A stretch of DNA of 64,000 nt, taken from assembly GCA_947168525.1 (NCBI GenBank), contig CAMVMG010000001.1:434001-498000 (forward strand), given 5' to 3'. Below are positions 50,510 through 58,987 of the stretch, piece by piece. A program made the position numbers and the translations under genes. Positions within the stretch are counted from its first letter, which is position 1. Each line of letters opens with the position of its first letter. The stretch is from an uncultured Bacteroidales bacterium. GTDB lineage: Bacteria > Bacteroidota > Bacteroidia > Bacteroidales > UBA932. The notes beneath the pieces were generated by a model. That model had not been told where the DNA came from, did not search any database, and saw only the letters and a list, made by a program, of their open reading frames with translations.

Positions 50510-52873
50510 TTAAATCGACAGCATAATGTCGTTCAGCAGCCCGCCGGCAGTCTGGCGGGTACCGGCGCCGGCACCCTGGATGAGCATGGGGGAGGGGTAG
50601 TCGCCCGTGGTGATGAGGATGGCGTTGTCGGTGCCCCGGAGGCCGTAGAGCGGGCTGTCGGGCCCCACTTCCTGCAGGCCGACGGAAGCATGGCCCTCTG
50701 CATCCACGGATGCCACATAGCGCAGTTTGCGCCCGGCGACGGCCGCTGCGGTGTAACGGGCGGCGATGTCGGCCGGAACGGGCTCCAGCGTCACCTGGGT
50801 CTCTTCCAGTGGCAGGCCCGCCTGACGGCTCAGGATGAGGATTTTCCGCAGCACATCCTTGCCAGACAGGTCGATGGCTGGGTCTGGTTCAGTGTAGCCC
50901 TTCTGGCGGGCATCTTCCACCAGATCCTCCCAGCCTGCCCCGCAGTAATTGTCCAGCAGGTAGTTCAGCGTGCCGGACAGGACGGCGTCCATCCGCACCA
51001 GGGTGTCGCCGCTCTGGATCACGCGGTCCAGGGTGACCAGCACCGGGAGGGCGGCGCCGGCCGTGGTCTCGTAGCGCAGGGCCACCCCGGCTTTCTTGGC
51101 ATCCAGCTGCAGGTTGCGGAACTGGGCGAACGTGCCGGAGAAGGGAATCTTGTTGCAGGCCACCACGCTGTAGCCACTCTGGAAAAGGTCCGGGTAGCGG
51201 AAGCCGATTTCCTCGTTGGCCGTGCAGTCTACGAAGATGGCGTTCTCCAGCGACAGACTGCACAGCGCGTCGATATAGCCTCCTCCGGGTGTACCGCCGG
51301 CGAGCAGTTCCCCGGCGCGGGAAAGGTCGATTCCTTCCGTGTCAATCACAAAACAGCGGCTGCGGGCCAGGCCGCACACGCGCAGTTCTTTGCCGGAGCG
51401 TTTTGCGATGGCCGCGGCATTGTCGCGGAGCATTTCCACCAGGGCCTTGCCCACCCGGCCGTAACCGGCAATGAATAGTGGAATCACCTGGGTGTCAAAG
51501 CGGTCGAAGAATTCGTGATGAAGGGTGCGGATGGCTTCCTGGACCCGGTCCGATGTGACGATAACGGAGATGTTCCGCTCCGAGGAACCCTGTGCCGTAG
51601 CCCGCACCGGAATGCTGTGCCTGCCTAGTGCGGCCAGCATCTGGCCCGTGGCGCCGCTGTGCTCCAGGATGTCGTCGCCGATGACGCAGACGATGGAGAA
51701 GCCGGTTTCCACCTTCAGCGGGTTCAGCTTGCCCAGCGAAATCTCATAGGCGAAGCAGTCGTTGGCGGCTTTCCGGGCCTTTTCTGCATCGGATTCGGCA
51801 ATGGCAATGCACATCGAATGCACGGAAGAGGCCTGGGTGATGAGGATGATGTTGATGCCCTTGCGGTACAAGGCCTCGAAAAGCCGGGCGCTGAAGCCGG
51901 GAACCCCTACCATGCCGCTGCCTTCCAGCGAAATGAGCGCGATGCCATCGGAGTTGGCGATGCCGGTGACTCCGGCATGGGCGCGGGGCGGATTCTTTTC
52001 CACGAGCGTGCCGGGCTCCCGGGGATGGAACGTGTCTTTCACCCAAATTGGAATCCCTTCGGCCACAACAGGTTGGATGGTGGGCGGATAGATGACCTTG
52101 GCCCCGAAGTGGGAGAGTTCCTGCGCGGCGCGGTAGGAGATGTTGGGGATAGGACGGGCCGACGGGACCACTTGGGGATGGGCGGTCATAATGCCGGGAA
52201 CGTCGGTCCAGATTTCCAGCTTACGGGCGTGCAGGGCCACGGCGAAGAGCGAGGCGCTGTAGTCCGATCCCCCGCGTCCGAGGGTGCTCGGGCGTCCTTC
52301 GGTGTCCCGGGCGATGAAGCCTGGGACCAGGAACAGTTCGGTGTGCGGATATCGCCCGATCTCATCTCCGACACGGCGGTAGGTCTCGGCGGTGTCCACC
52401 CCGCCGTCCCGGGTGAGCACCAGTTCGCGGGCGTCCAGCCATCGGCACGCTATGCCCTGCGAGAGGAACTGGTCGGTGAGGATGCGCGTGGACAGCAGCT
52501 CGCCGAAGCTCTCCACGGCGCTGAGGCTGGCAGGGGAGAGCTCGCTGAGCAGGAAGACTCCCTGCAGGATGCTGCCCAGTTCCCCGAAGAGGGCGTCCAC
52601 GGCTTCCCGTGTCTTACTCCGGTATCCTTCCGGCAGCAGCGCTCCGATGATGTCCAGATGCCGCCTGTGCAGCTCCTCCAACTGCGCCTCAAAGGCTTTG
52701 TTCCGGGCTGCGGCCAGCTTGCCGATTCCGATCAGCCGGTCCGTACATCCGCTGATGGCCGAACTCACTACCAGGGTACGGTCCTCTTCCAGGGCGTGTT
52801 CTACGATATGGACTACCTGCCGCATGGCGGCGGCGTTGGCGACAGAGGTGCCGCCGAATTTGAGTATTTGCAT
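50510..52873 (-). CDS. thrA: Bifunctional aspartokinase / homoserine dehydrogenase
   Basis: A 787-residue enzyme. The aspartokinase domain (about 1-285) starts MQILKFGGTSVANA and contains GRGGSDYSASLFA; two ACT regulatory domains follow (about 310-455); the homoserine dehydrogenase part has the nucleotide motif IAGYGRVGKAL and the Asp/Lys catalytic segment DLSGKDVLRKI. It catalyses the first and third steps from aspartate to homoserine. It starts 5 bases after metX in the metY-metX-thrA operon, which commits homoserine to methionine synthesis. Confidence 0.95.
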   Translation of the reverse strand: MQILKFGGTSVANAAAMRQVVHIVEHALEEDRTLVVSSAISGCTDRLIGIGKLAAARNKAFEAQLEELHRRHLDIIGALLPEGYRSKTREAVDALFGELGSILQGVFLLSELSPASLSAVESFGELLSTRILTDQFLSQGIACRWLDARELVLTRDGGVDTAETYRRVGDEIGRYPHTELFLVPGFIARDTEGRPSTLGRGGSDYSASLFAVALHARKLEIWTDVPGIMTAHPQVVPSARPIPNISYRAAQELSHFGAKVIYPPTIQPVVAEGIPIWVKDTFHPREPGTLVEKNPPRAHAGVTGIANSDGIALISLEGSGMVGVPGFSARLFEALYRKGINIILITQASSVHSMCIAIAESDAEKARKAANDCFAYEISLGKLNPLKVETGFSIVCVIGDDILEHSGATGQMLAALGRHSIPVRATAQGSSERNISVIVTSDRVQEAIRTLHHEFFDRFDTQVIPLFIAGYGRVGKALVEMLRDNAAAIAKRSGKELRVCGLARSRCFVIDTEGIDLSRAGELLAGGTPGGGYIDALCSLSLENAIFVDCTANEEIGFRYPDLFQSGYSVVACNKIPFSGTFAQFRNLQLDAKKAGVALRYETTAGAALPVLVTLDRVIQSGDTLVRMDAVLSGTLNYLLDNYCGAGWEDLVEDARQKGYTEPDPAIDLSGKDVLRKILILSRQAGLPLEETQVTLEPVPADIAARYTAAAVAGRKLRYVASVDAEGHASVGLQEVGPDSPLYGLRGTDNAILITTGDYPSPMLIQGAGAGTRQTAGGLLNDIMLSI

Positions 52874-52878
52874 AGATC

Positions 52879-53871
52879 TTACATTAAAAGAGCGCCGATG
52901 ACGGCTGTTTCCAGCAGGAACCCGTCGTGTCCGAAGCGGGAGCTTATTTCATGATAAACACCCCCCGGAATCAGGGCGGCCCAGGCACGGGACTCCTCAG
53001 GCGGGAAGATGCTGTCCGTGTCGATGGCCACCACAGTGCACCGGGCCTGGATACGGGAAAGGGCTGCGGCCACACCGCCCCGTCCGCGCCCCAGGTTCTG
53101 GCTGTCGATCAGGTTGCAGAGCGTGAAATAGGAGTAGGCGTCGAACTGCCGGCGGATCAGTTTCTCTCCCTGGTAGCGCTCGTAGGAGGCCACCCGGCCG
53201 GCGAAAAGGGTGTCAGGGTCTTCCTCGGCCTGGGTGAGGCCGTATCCCAGGAAGCAGCGGTAGCTGATGAGGGCCTGGGCGCGGGCGCAGCGGAGCCCGG
53301 CTTCACCGCCGTGGATGTCTTTTGCCTCGCGGAAGGTGGGGTCGGCCTCCAGGGCCATCCGCTGGGCCTCGATGGTGGCGCCGAAGTAGGGCGACACCCT
53401 GGGGGCCGTAGCGATGAATACACAGCGGCGGAACCGCTCCGGCTCGGTGACGGCCCATTCCAGCGCCTGGAAGCCTCCGGTGGAGCTGCCTACAAGCAGG
53501 TCTATCGTCTCAATTCCCAGATACTTCCGTACCTGTATCATAGCCGACACAAGGTCCCGCACCGTAATGGCTGGGAAGTCCAGCAGCCAGGGCTTTCCCG
53601 TGGCGGGATTCTCCCGGGCGGGCCCTTCGGAGCCGTAGGGGGAGCCCAGCTTGTTCACGCACACCACGAAGTTTTCCGTGGTGTCCAGGGTCTTTCCCGG
53701 GCCCACCATCTCCGGCCACCAGTCCTCCGGGTCGCTGTTGGCCGTGAGAGCGTGGCACACCCAGATCACCCGTCCTTTGCGCACGCCGGAGGTGTGGAAG
53801 ACGATGTGGGCGTTCTCCAGCCTGCCTCCCGCCTCCAGCGAGAGGTTCGCTATGATCTCGTGCCGGTTCAT
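52879..53871 (-). CDS. metX: Homoserine O-acetyltransferase
   Basis: A 330-residue alpha/beta hydrolase-fold enzyme. Diagnostic segments are VCHALTANSDPEDWW, NKLGSPYGSEGPA, the nucleophile elbow VGSSTGGFQALEW (Ser130; Thr where most have Met) and the C-terminal SRFGHDGFLLE with the catalytic His. It acetylates homoserine with acetyl-CoA to feed MetY; a succinyl preference is possible within this fold. Overlaps metY by 4 bases. Confidence 0.93.
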   Translation of the reverse strand: MNRHEIIANLSLEAGGRLENAHIVFHTSGVRKGRVIWVCHALTANSDPEDWWPEMVGPGKTLDTTENFVVCVNKLGSPYGSEGPARENPATGKPWLLDFPAITVRDLVSAMIQVRKYLGIETIDLLVGSSTGGFQALEWAVTEPERFRRCVFIATAPRVSPYFGATIEAQRMALEADPTFREAKDIHGGEAGLRCARAQALISYRCFLGYGLTQAEEDPDTLFAGRVASYERYQGEKLIRRQFDAYSYFTLCNLIDSQNLGRGRGGVAAALSRIQARCTVVAIDTDSIFPPEESRAWAALIPGGVYHEISSRFGHDGFLLETAVIGALLM

Positions 53872-55214
53872 GCTACGGCGGAAGAGGAATTCTCTGAAGC
53901 ATCGGCCTTTTTCTCTGCGGAGGAAAATCCCTCTTCCACCGTAGCCTTATTTAAGGCCTGTTCCAGATCTTCGATAATGTCTTCCGCCGCCTCCAGGCCG
54001 ATACTCAGCCGGATCAGGTCCGGGGCGATTCCCGCCTCCCGGAGCTGCTCGTCGGTGAGTTGCCGGTGGGTGTGGGAGGCGGGATGCAGGACGCAGCTGT
54101 GGCAGTCGGCTACGTGCGTCTCGATGGTGACCAGCCGGAGGGCGTCCAGGAATCGCTCGTCATAGGCACGGTCCCCCTTGAGCCCCAGGCACATGACCCC
54201 GCTGCTGCCTTCCGGCAGGTACTTGTCGGCCAGGAGGTGGTTCCGGTCTCCTTCCAGGCCAGGATAATGCACCCAGGCCACTTCCGGGCGGTTCTGCAGC
54301 CAGTTGGCCACCTTCAGGGCACTCTCGCTGTGGCGTCGGATCCTGAGGTGTAACGTTTGCAGGCCTAGGTGCAGGTAGAAGGCGTTCTGCGGGCTCTGGA
54401 TGCAGCCCAAGTCCCGCATCAGGTGGGTGACCGCCTTGGTGATATAGGCGGCGCGGCCGAACTTTTTCGTGTAGGTGAGTCCGTGGTAGGATGCATCCGG
54501 GGTGGAGAGGCCGGGGAATTTGTCGGCATGACGGTCCCAGGGGAAGTTGCCGCTGTCCACCACGGCGCCGCCCACGCTCACACCGTGCCCGTCGATATAC
54601 TTGGTGGTGGAATGGGTGACGATGTCGGCTCCCCACTCGAACGGGCGGCAGAGGATGGGCGTGGCGAAGGTATTGTCGATCACCAGCGGAACCCCGCCCT
54701 CATGGGCGATGCGGGCCCATTTCTCCAGGTCCAGCACCTCTACGCCGGGATTGGAGAGGGTTTCGCCGAACAGGAGCCGGGTGCCCGGCCGGAAGGCGGC
54801 GCGGATTTCGTCCCCGCTCGCGTGCGGGTCTACGAAACTGATGTCGATGCCCAGCTGCCGCAGGGTGGTTCCGAGCAGGTTGAACGTGCCGCCGTAAATG
54901 TTGTTGGCGGCAATAATATGGTCTCCGGCGCGGCAGATGTTCAGGCAGGCGAGCAGGTTGGCCGCCTGGCCGGAAGAGGTAAGGATGGCGCCCACACCGC
55001 CCTCCAGGCTGCACAGCTGGGCTGCGACGCTGTCGTTGGTGGGGTTCTGCAGCCGGGTATAGAAGTAGCCGCTGTCTTCCAGGTCGAACAGGCGGGCCAT
55101 CTGGTCCGAGGTGTCGTACTTGAACGTGGTGCTCTGGACGATGGGGAGCTGCCTGGGTTCTCCTTTTCCGGGTTGGTAGCCGGCGTGGACGCAGCGGGTG
55201 TCGAGGGTGTTCAT
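53868..55214 (-). CDS. metY: O-acetylhomoserine aminocarboxypropyltransferase (sulfhydrylase)
   Basis: A 448-residue Cys/Met-metabolism PLP enzyme. The start MNTLDTRCVHAGYQPG, the GYFYTRLQNPTND loop, ILTSSGQAANL and the Schiff-base lysine in HSTTKYIDGHG (Lys205) are typical. It makes homocysteine from O-acetylhomoserine and sulfide. A Glu/Ser/Ala-rich tail of about 20 residues ends the protein. The ATG at 55214 is preferred over a TTG two codons upstream. First gene of metY-metX-thrA, divergent from an Lrp-type regulator. Confidence 0.93.
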   Translation of the reverse strand: MNTLDTRCVHAGYQPGKGEPRQLPIVQSTTFKYDTSDQMARLFDLEDSGYFYTRLQNPTNDSVAAQLCSLEGGVGAILTSSGQAANLLACLNICRAGDHIIAANNIYGGTFNLLGTTLRQLGIDISFVDPHASGDEIRAAFRPGTRLLFGETLSNPGVEVLDLEKWARIAHEGGVPLVIDNTFATPILCRPFEWGADIVTHSTTKYIDGHGVSVGGAVVDSGNFPWDRHADKFPGLSTPDASYHGLTYTKKFGRAAYITKAVTHLMRDLGCIQSPQNAFYLHLGLQTLHLRIRRHSESALKVANWLQNRPEVAWVHYPGLEGDRNHLLADKYLPEGSSGVMCLGLKGDRAYDERFLDALRLVTIETHVADCHSCVLHPASHTHRQLTDEQLREAGIAPDLIRLSIGLEAAEDIIEDLEQALNKATVEEGFSSAEKKADASENSSSAVA

Positions 55215-55230
55215 AAGCAATATTTTTCTG

Positions 55231-55238
55231 CAAAATTA
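55231..55238 (-). promoter_or_regulatory. -7 box TAATTTTG for metY-metX-thrA
   Basis: Minus-strand TAnnTTTG, 16 bases before the metY ATG. Confidence 0.6.
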
Positions 55239-55267
55239 GGGGGTCGAGAATATTTTCACAAGAAGTG

Positions 55268-55292
55268 TTAGAAAATTGGAAAATAATTCTAA
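55268..55292. promoter_or_regulatory. Candidate Lrp-type operator
   Basis: An AT-rich inverted repeat with ends TTAGAA and TTCTAA, 25 bases long, overlaps the start of the TAATTTTG box of the regulator gene and lies upstream of the metY promoter. Position and symmetry suit autoregulation plus control of the met operon; this is inference. Confidence 0.4.
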
Positions 55293-55297
55293 TTTTG
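55290..55297 (+). promoter_or_regulatory. -7 box TAATTTTG for the Lrp-type regulator
   Basis: TAnnTTTG element 67 bases before the ATG at 55365. The leader contains a 7-bp hairpin AGGGCGG-TCTT-CCGCCCT at 55326-55343. Confidence 0.5.
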
Positions 55298-55364
55298 TAG
55301 TTAATATTGGAAAGAATGTAAAAACAGGGCGGTCTTCCGCCCTCCCTGACAGAATAATATTCTT

Positions 55365-55832
55365 ATGGCAGATTTTGTACTCGACAAGACCGACCTGCAG
55401 ATCCTGAGGGCCTTGCAGGAAAACGCGCGCCTCACCACCAAGCAGCTGTCTGCACGGGTGAACCTTTCCACCACGCCGGTGTTTGAACGGATGAAACGCC
55501 TGGAACGGGAGGGGTTCATCCGGGGGTACGTGGCAGTGCTGGATGCAGAAAAACTGGGCCGCGGCTTCACGGTGTTCTGCTCGGTGAAACTCAAGCAGAT
55601 GAACCGGGCCGTGGCCAGGGATTTCATATCCGTGATCCGGGATATCCCCCAAGTGGCGGAATGCTACAATATTTCAGGGGAGTACGACTACCTGCTCAAG
55701 ATCCAGGCTCCGGACATGCGCTACTACAACGAGTTCATCATCAACGTGCTGGGCACTATTGACTCCATAGGTTCCATTCTCTCGTCCTTCGTGATGGACG
55801 AGATCAAGAACACGCATGCGCTTTATCTGTAA
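55365..55832 (+). CDS. Lrp/AsnC-family transcriptional regulator
   Basis: A 155-residue protein: N-terminal winged helix (LDKTDLQILRALQENARLTTKQLSARVNLSTTPVFERMKRLE) and a C-terminal RAM/ACT-like effector domain (VAECYNISGEYDYLLKI ... SIGSILSSFVM). Family members sense amino acids and control their metabolism. The divergent placement next to metY suggests that it regulates methionine/homoserine synthesis, but no direct evidence exists. Its stop lies 4 bases from the stop of the convergent LolA-like gene. Confidence 0.92.
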   Translation: MADFVLDKTDLQILRALQENARLTTKQLSARVNLSTTPVFERMKRLEREGFIRGYVAVLDAEKLGRGFTVFCSVKLKQMNRAVARDFISVIRDIPQVAECYNISGEYDYLLKIQAPDMRYYNEFIINVLGTIDSIGSILSSFVMDEIKNTHALYL

Positions 55833-55836
55833 GGGT

Positions 55837-56358
55837 TTACTTAACCTTTACGACGTATTCGGTGCTGATACCGCCGAATTCTTCCAGCACCATCTTGGAG
55901 ATGCGGCCGTCTTTGGCATAGTCCAGCTCCACGCCCGAGTAGCCCTTGGGGGAAACCTTGCGGGCCTTGATGGACACGTGCTTGAGCCCGTTTTTCTGGG
56001 AGACCGCGCAGGTGGCGTCCATCTCCCGGGCAACTTCCTCGTATTTGCCGGCGATGCTGTTCAGGAGGGCACTCCGCTGGGAGGCGACCAGCTTGTTGTT
56101 CCGGGAATCTACATCGGCGGCCACCCCGCGCATGTCCATGCGCACCAGCGGCCCGTCAATGATGAAATAATCTCCGTCAGGGTTGGTATAGAGCATGGCC
56201 AGCTGGTCCGGGGCGGTGAAGGAGATGGTTCCTTCGCTTTTGATGACACGTCCCGACGCCTTCATGGTCTTGGCCTGGGTGAAACTTCCTTCAAAATTCT
56301 GGGCCATGGCAGCGAGGCTGCACGCAAGGGCCGCAATGACAATCAGTATTCTTTTCAT
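55837..56358 (-). CDS. LolA-like outer-membrane lipoprotein carrier protein
   Basis: A 173-residue exported protein (MKRILIVIAALACSLAAMAQ). The pattern NFEGSFTQAKTMKASGRVIKSEGTISF, PDQLAMLYTNPDGDYFIIDG and the C-terminal VELDYAKDGRISKMVLEEFGG is that of the LolA/YceB-like half-barrel family as found in Bacteroidota. Such proteins bind lipid or lipoproteins in the periplasm. Whether it is the true LolA of this organism cannot be decided. The ATG at 56358 gives the signal peptide. Confidence 0.8.
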   Translation of the reverse strand: MKRILIVIAALACSLAAMAQNFEGSFTQAKTMKASGRVIKSEGTISFTAPDQLAMLYTNPDGDYFIIDGPLVRMDMRGVAADVDSRNNKLVASQRSALLNSIAGKYEEVAREMDATCAVSQKNGLKHVSIKARKVSPKGYSGVELDYAKDGRISKMVLEEFGGISTEYVVKVK

Positions 56359-56445
56359 AACATCAAGCAGTCTTTGCAAAAAATATGCCTGCCAGATTGT
56401 CAGTTTTGGCGGCGGGCCCGATACTTGATAATGGGCAAAAAAACG

Positions 56446-56453
56446 TATATTTG
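56446..56453 (+). promoter_or_regulatory. -7 box TATATTTG for the Clp ATPase gene
   Basis: TAnnTTTG element 20 bases before the ATG at 56474. Confidence 0.6.
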
Positions 56454-56473
56454 TAAATCCGATTCATCCATAC

Positions 56474-58834
56474 ATGCAAATCCAGATTTCCGACGAACTC
56501 AATGCCGTCATTAAATACGCCCGCGAGGAGGCCATGCGCACCGGCAGTTACGGGATCGGCCCCGACCACCTTTTCCTGGGCATCATCCGCCACGAGGAAA
56601 ACGCGGCCTTTGCTACGCTTCGCTCCGTGGGCGTGGAACCGGCCGACCTCAAAGCTTTCATCGACCAGCGCATCTTCACCAACGAGACCATTCCCTATGA
56701 GCAGGCGGACCATATCACCTTCTCCCGCCAGGCGCAGAATGTGCTCAGCATCACGGTGATGGAGGCGTCGCGCCTAAAGAGCCCCGCCGCTATGCCGCAG
56801 CATCTGCTGCTGGCCCTGTGCCGCACTACCGACAGCTACGGACAGGTGTTCCTGCGGTCCCACGGAGTGGACTATGGCCGCCTGCTGGCCTTCATGGAAG
56901 ACGAGGGGTTGCTTCGTCCCGGCGCCCCACGGGAGGAAAAACCCGTCGAGAACCAGCCGGTACAAGGGGATGAAGATCCCACGGAGAAGAAACTGGACAT
57001 CGAAGAATTCGCCTACGACCTCACCCGGGCGGCCCGGGAAGGGAAACTGGATCCAGTCGTCGGGCGAGACCAGGAGATCGCCCGGGTCATCGAGATTCTG
57101 GGCCGGCGGAAGAAGAACAATCCCATGCTCATCGGCGAGCCCGGCGTGGGAAAATCGGCCATTGTGGAGGGCATCGCCCAGAAGATTGCCACGGGGGACA
57201 TTTCTCCCGTCTTGGCCAAAAAACGCATCCTGTCGCTGGACATCGCTTCCGTGGTGGCCGGCACCAAATACCGCGGCGATTTTGAGAAACGCCTGAAAGC
57301 CATTATCAAAGAGGCTTCCGAGAATCCGGACCTGATTCTGTTTATCGACGAGTTCCATACCATCGTGGGTGCCGGGGGGGCATCCGGCAGCCTGGATGCC
57401 GCCAATATGCTCAAGCCGGCCCTCGCCCGCGGGGAATTCCAGTGCATCGGGGCTACCACCCTGGACGAGTTCGCCAAGATCGTAGAGAAGGACGGCGCCC
57501 TGGACCGCCGCTTCCAGAAGATTGTGGTGGAGCCCACGGACGTGTCCCAGTCTATCGAGATTCTCCGGCAGCTCAAGCCCCGGTACGAGGAATTCCACGG
57601 AATCACCTATACCGACGAGGCCGTGGAGGCCGCCGTCCGCCTGACAGACCGCTACATCACGGACCGTTCCCTGCCGGACAAGGCCATCGACGCCCTGGAC
57701 GAGGCCGGTTCCATGGTACGTCTGTCCCTGGCCAAGAAGCGCGGCCGGGAAAAGCAGGTGGATGCGGAAGACGTGGCCGCCGTGCTTGCCAAGATGACGG
57801 GCATTCCCGTGAACAAGGTGGCCGAATCCGAGGGCAACCGCATCATCAAGATGCGCCAGCGCCTGAAAGACCGCATCGTGGGGCAGGACGAGGCCGTGGA
57901 GACGGTGGTCCGGGCCATCCAGCGGAACCGGGCGGGGCTCAAGGATCCCAACCGGCCCATCGGCACCTTCCTGTTCTTCGGTCCCACCGGCGTGGGGAAA
58001 ACCCAGCTGGCCCGCTCGCTGGCCGAATACCTGTTTGACAGCGAGGACAACATGGTGCGCATTGACATGAGCGAGTACATGGAGAAATTCAGCGTGTCCC
58101 GGCTGATCGGGGCGCCTCCGGGATATGTGGGCTATGAGGAAGGTGGTCAGCTGAGCGAGCGGGTGCGCCGCAAACCCTACTGCGTGGTACTCCTGGACGA
58201 GATAGAGAAAGCCCATCCGGATATCTTCAACCTGCTGCTGCAGGTGATGGACGAAGGCCGGCTGACAGACAGCAACGGACGCACGGTGGACTTCAAGAAT
58301 ACCATTGTGATCATGACTTCCAACGTGGGAAGCCGCGAGGTGGAGGAATATGGCAGCGGGATAGGCTTTGTCACGGCCGGGCGCAACGTGGAAACAGACC
58401 GGAAGTCTTTGCTGGAAAAGGCGGTAAAGAAGGCGTTTCCGCCGGAATTCATCAACCGGGTAGATGCCCAGGTGTACTTCAATTCCCTGAGCCGGGAATC
58501 CATAGAGGCAATCATTGACATCGAGCTCAAGGGGTTGCGGGAGCGGGCTTTGGAGGCCGGTTACAAGCTTACCATCACCCCCGCCGCTAAACGGATGGTA
58601 GCCGATGCCGGCTTTGATCCGGCATACGGGGCCCGCCCTCTGAAGCGTGCGGTGATGAGGTTTGTGGAAGACCCCGTATCCGAGTTCATTATTGCCGACA
58701 GGGTGCTGGTTTCCCGCAAGAAGGGCGCGTCGGAGTTGCGGACCCTCCGGGTGGGCCTTTCTCCCGACAAGGAAAGCACCGTGGTTACGCTAGTTCCGTC
58801 GCATCCTCAAACTGGAGGTCCAGATCCGAAATGA
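56474..58834 (+). CDS. Clp protease ATP-binding subunit, ClpA/ClpC type
   Basis: A 786-residue Hsp100 unfoldase. N-terminal Clp-N repeats (to about 145) precede two AAA+ modules with Walker A motifs GEPGVGKS and GPTGVGKT and Walker B LILFIDEF and VVLLDEIE. Sensor and pore motifs KYRGDFE and GAPPGYVGYEEGG are present. The coiled middle (UVR/M) domain expected in ClpC after the first module is missing: the sequence goes from LSLAKKRGREKQ directly to VDAEDVAAVL. In that respect it resembles ClpA. It should feed proteins to ClpP. The last 50 bases overlap, antisense, the 42-codon gene at 58785-58913. Confidence 0.93.
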   Translation: MQIQISDELNAVIKYAREEAMRTGSYGIGPDHLFLGIIRHEENAAFATLRSVGVEPADLKAFIDQRIFTNETIPYEQADHITFSRQAQNVLSITVMEASRLKSPAAMPQHLLLALCRTTDSYGQVFLRSHGVDYGRLLAFMEDEGLLRPGAPREEKPVENQPVQGDEDPTEKKLDIEEFAYDLTRAAREGKLDPVVGRDQEIARVIEILGRRKKNNPMLIGEPGVGKSAIVEGIAQKIATGDISPVLAKKRILSLDIASVVAGTKYRGDFEKRLKAIIKEASENPDLILFIDEFHTIVGAGGASGSLDAANMLKPALARGEFQCIGATTLDEFAKIVEKDGALDRRFQKIVVEPTDVSQSIEILRQLKPRYEEFHGITYTDEAVEAAVRLTDRYITDRSLPDKAIDALDEAGSMVRLSLAKKRGREKQVDAEDVAAVLAKMTGIPVNKVAESEGNRIIKMRQRLKDRIVGQDEAVETVVRAIQRNRAGLKDPNRPIGTFLFFGPTGVGKTQLARSLAEYLFDSEDNMVRIDMSEYMEKFSVSRLIGAPPGYVGYEEGGQLSERVRRKPYCVVLLDEIEKAHPDIFNLLLQVMDEGRLTDSNGRTVDFKNTIVIMTSNVGSREVEEYGSGIGFVTAGRNVETDRKSLLEKAVKKAFPPEFINRVDAQVYFNSLSRESIEAIIDIELKGLRERALEAGYKLTITPAAKRMVADAGFDPAYGARPLKRAVMRFVEDPVSEFIIADRVLVSRKKGASELRTLRVGLSPDKESTVVTLVPSHPQTGGPDPK

Positions 58835-58913
58835 TGTCCTTGAGGGTTTGCAGCGACGCATCCGAAGCGATGAAGCATCCCAGTTTATCCAAGTTATAAT
58901 CTGTGTTTCTCAT
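58785..58913 (-). CDS. Small acidic protein, 42 aa, unknown
   Basis: A 42-codon frame starting MRNTDYNLDKLGCFIASDA and ending DLDLQFEDATELA. It begins 26 bases after a minus-strand TACCTTTG box, and its 3' end runs 50 bases into the Clp gene on the other strand. No signal or membrane segment and no known motif. The acidic short-peptide character with one Cys would suit a regulator or a peptide precursor; neither is shown. A longer open frame upstream (to 59021) would start inside the divergent esterase gene and is less likely. Confidence 0.5.
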   Translation of the reverse strand: MRNTDYNLDKLGCFIASDASLQTLKDIISDLDLQFEDATELA

Positions 58914-58938
58914 GGCACTCTGTTTTTGATTTCCGATG

Positions 58939-58946
58939 CAAAGGTA
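58939..58946 (-). promoter_or_regulatory. -7 box TACCTTTG for the 42-codon gene
   Basis: Minus-strand TAnnTTTG of the same form as the tRNA promoters, 25 bases before the ATG at 58913. Confidence 0.55.
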
Positions 58947-58987
58947 CGGCCATCTTGCGCCAAACCATTGCGCAAACAATAAAAAAT

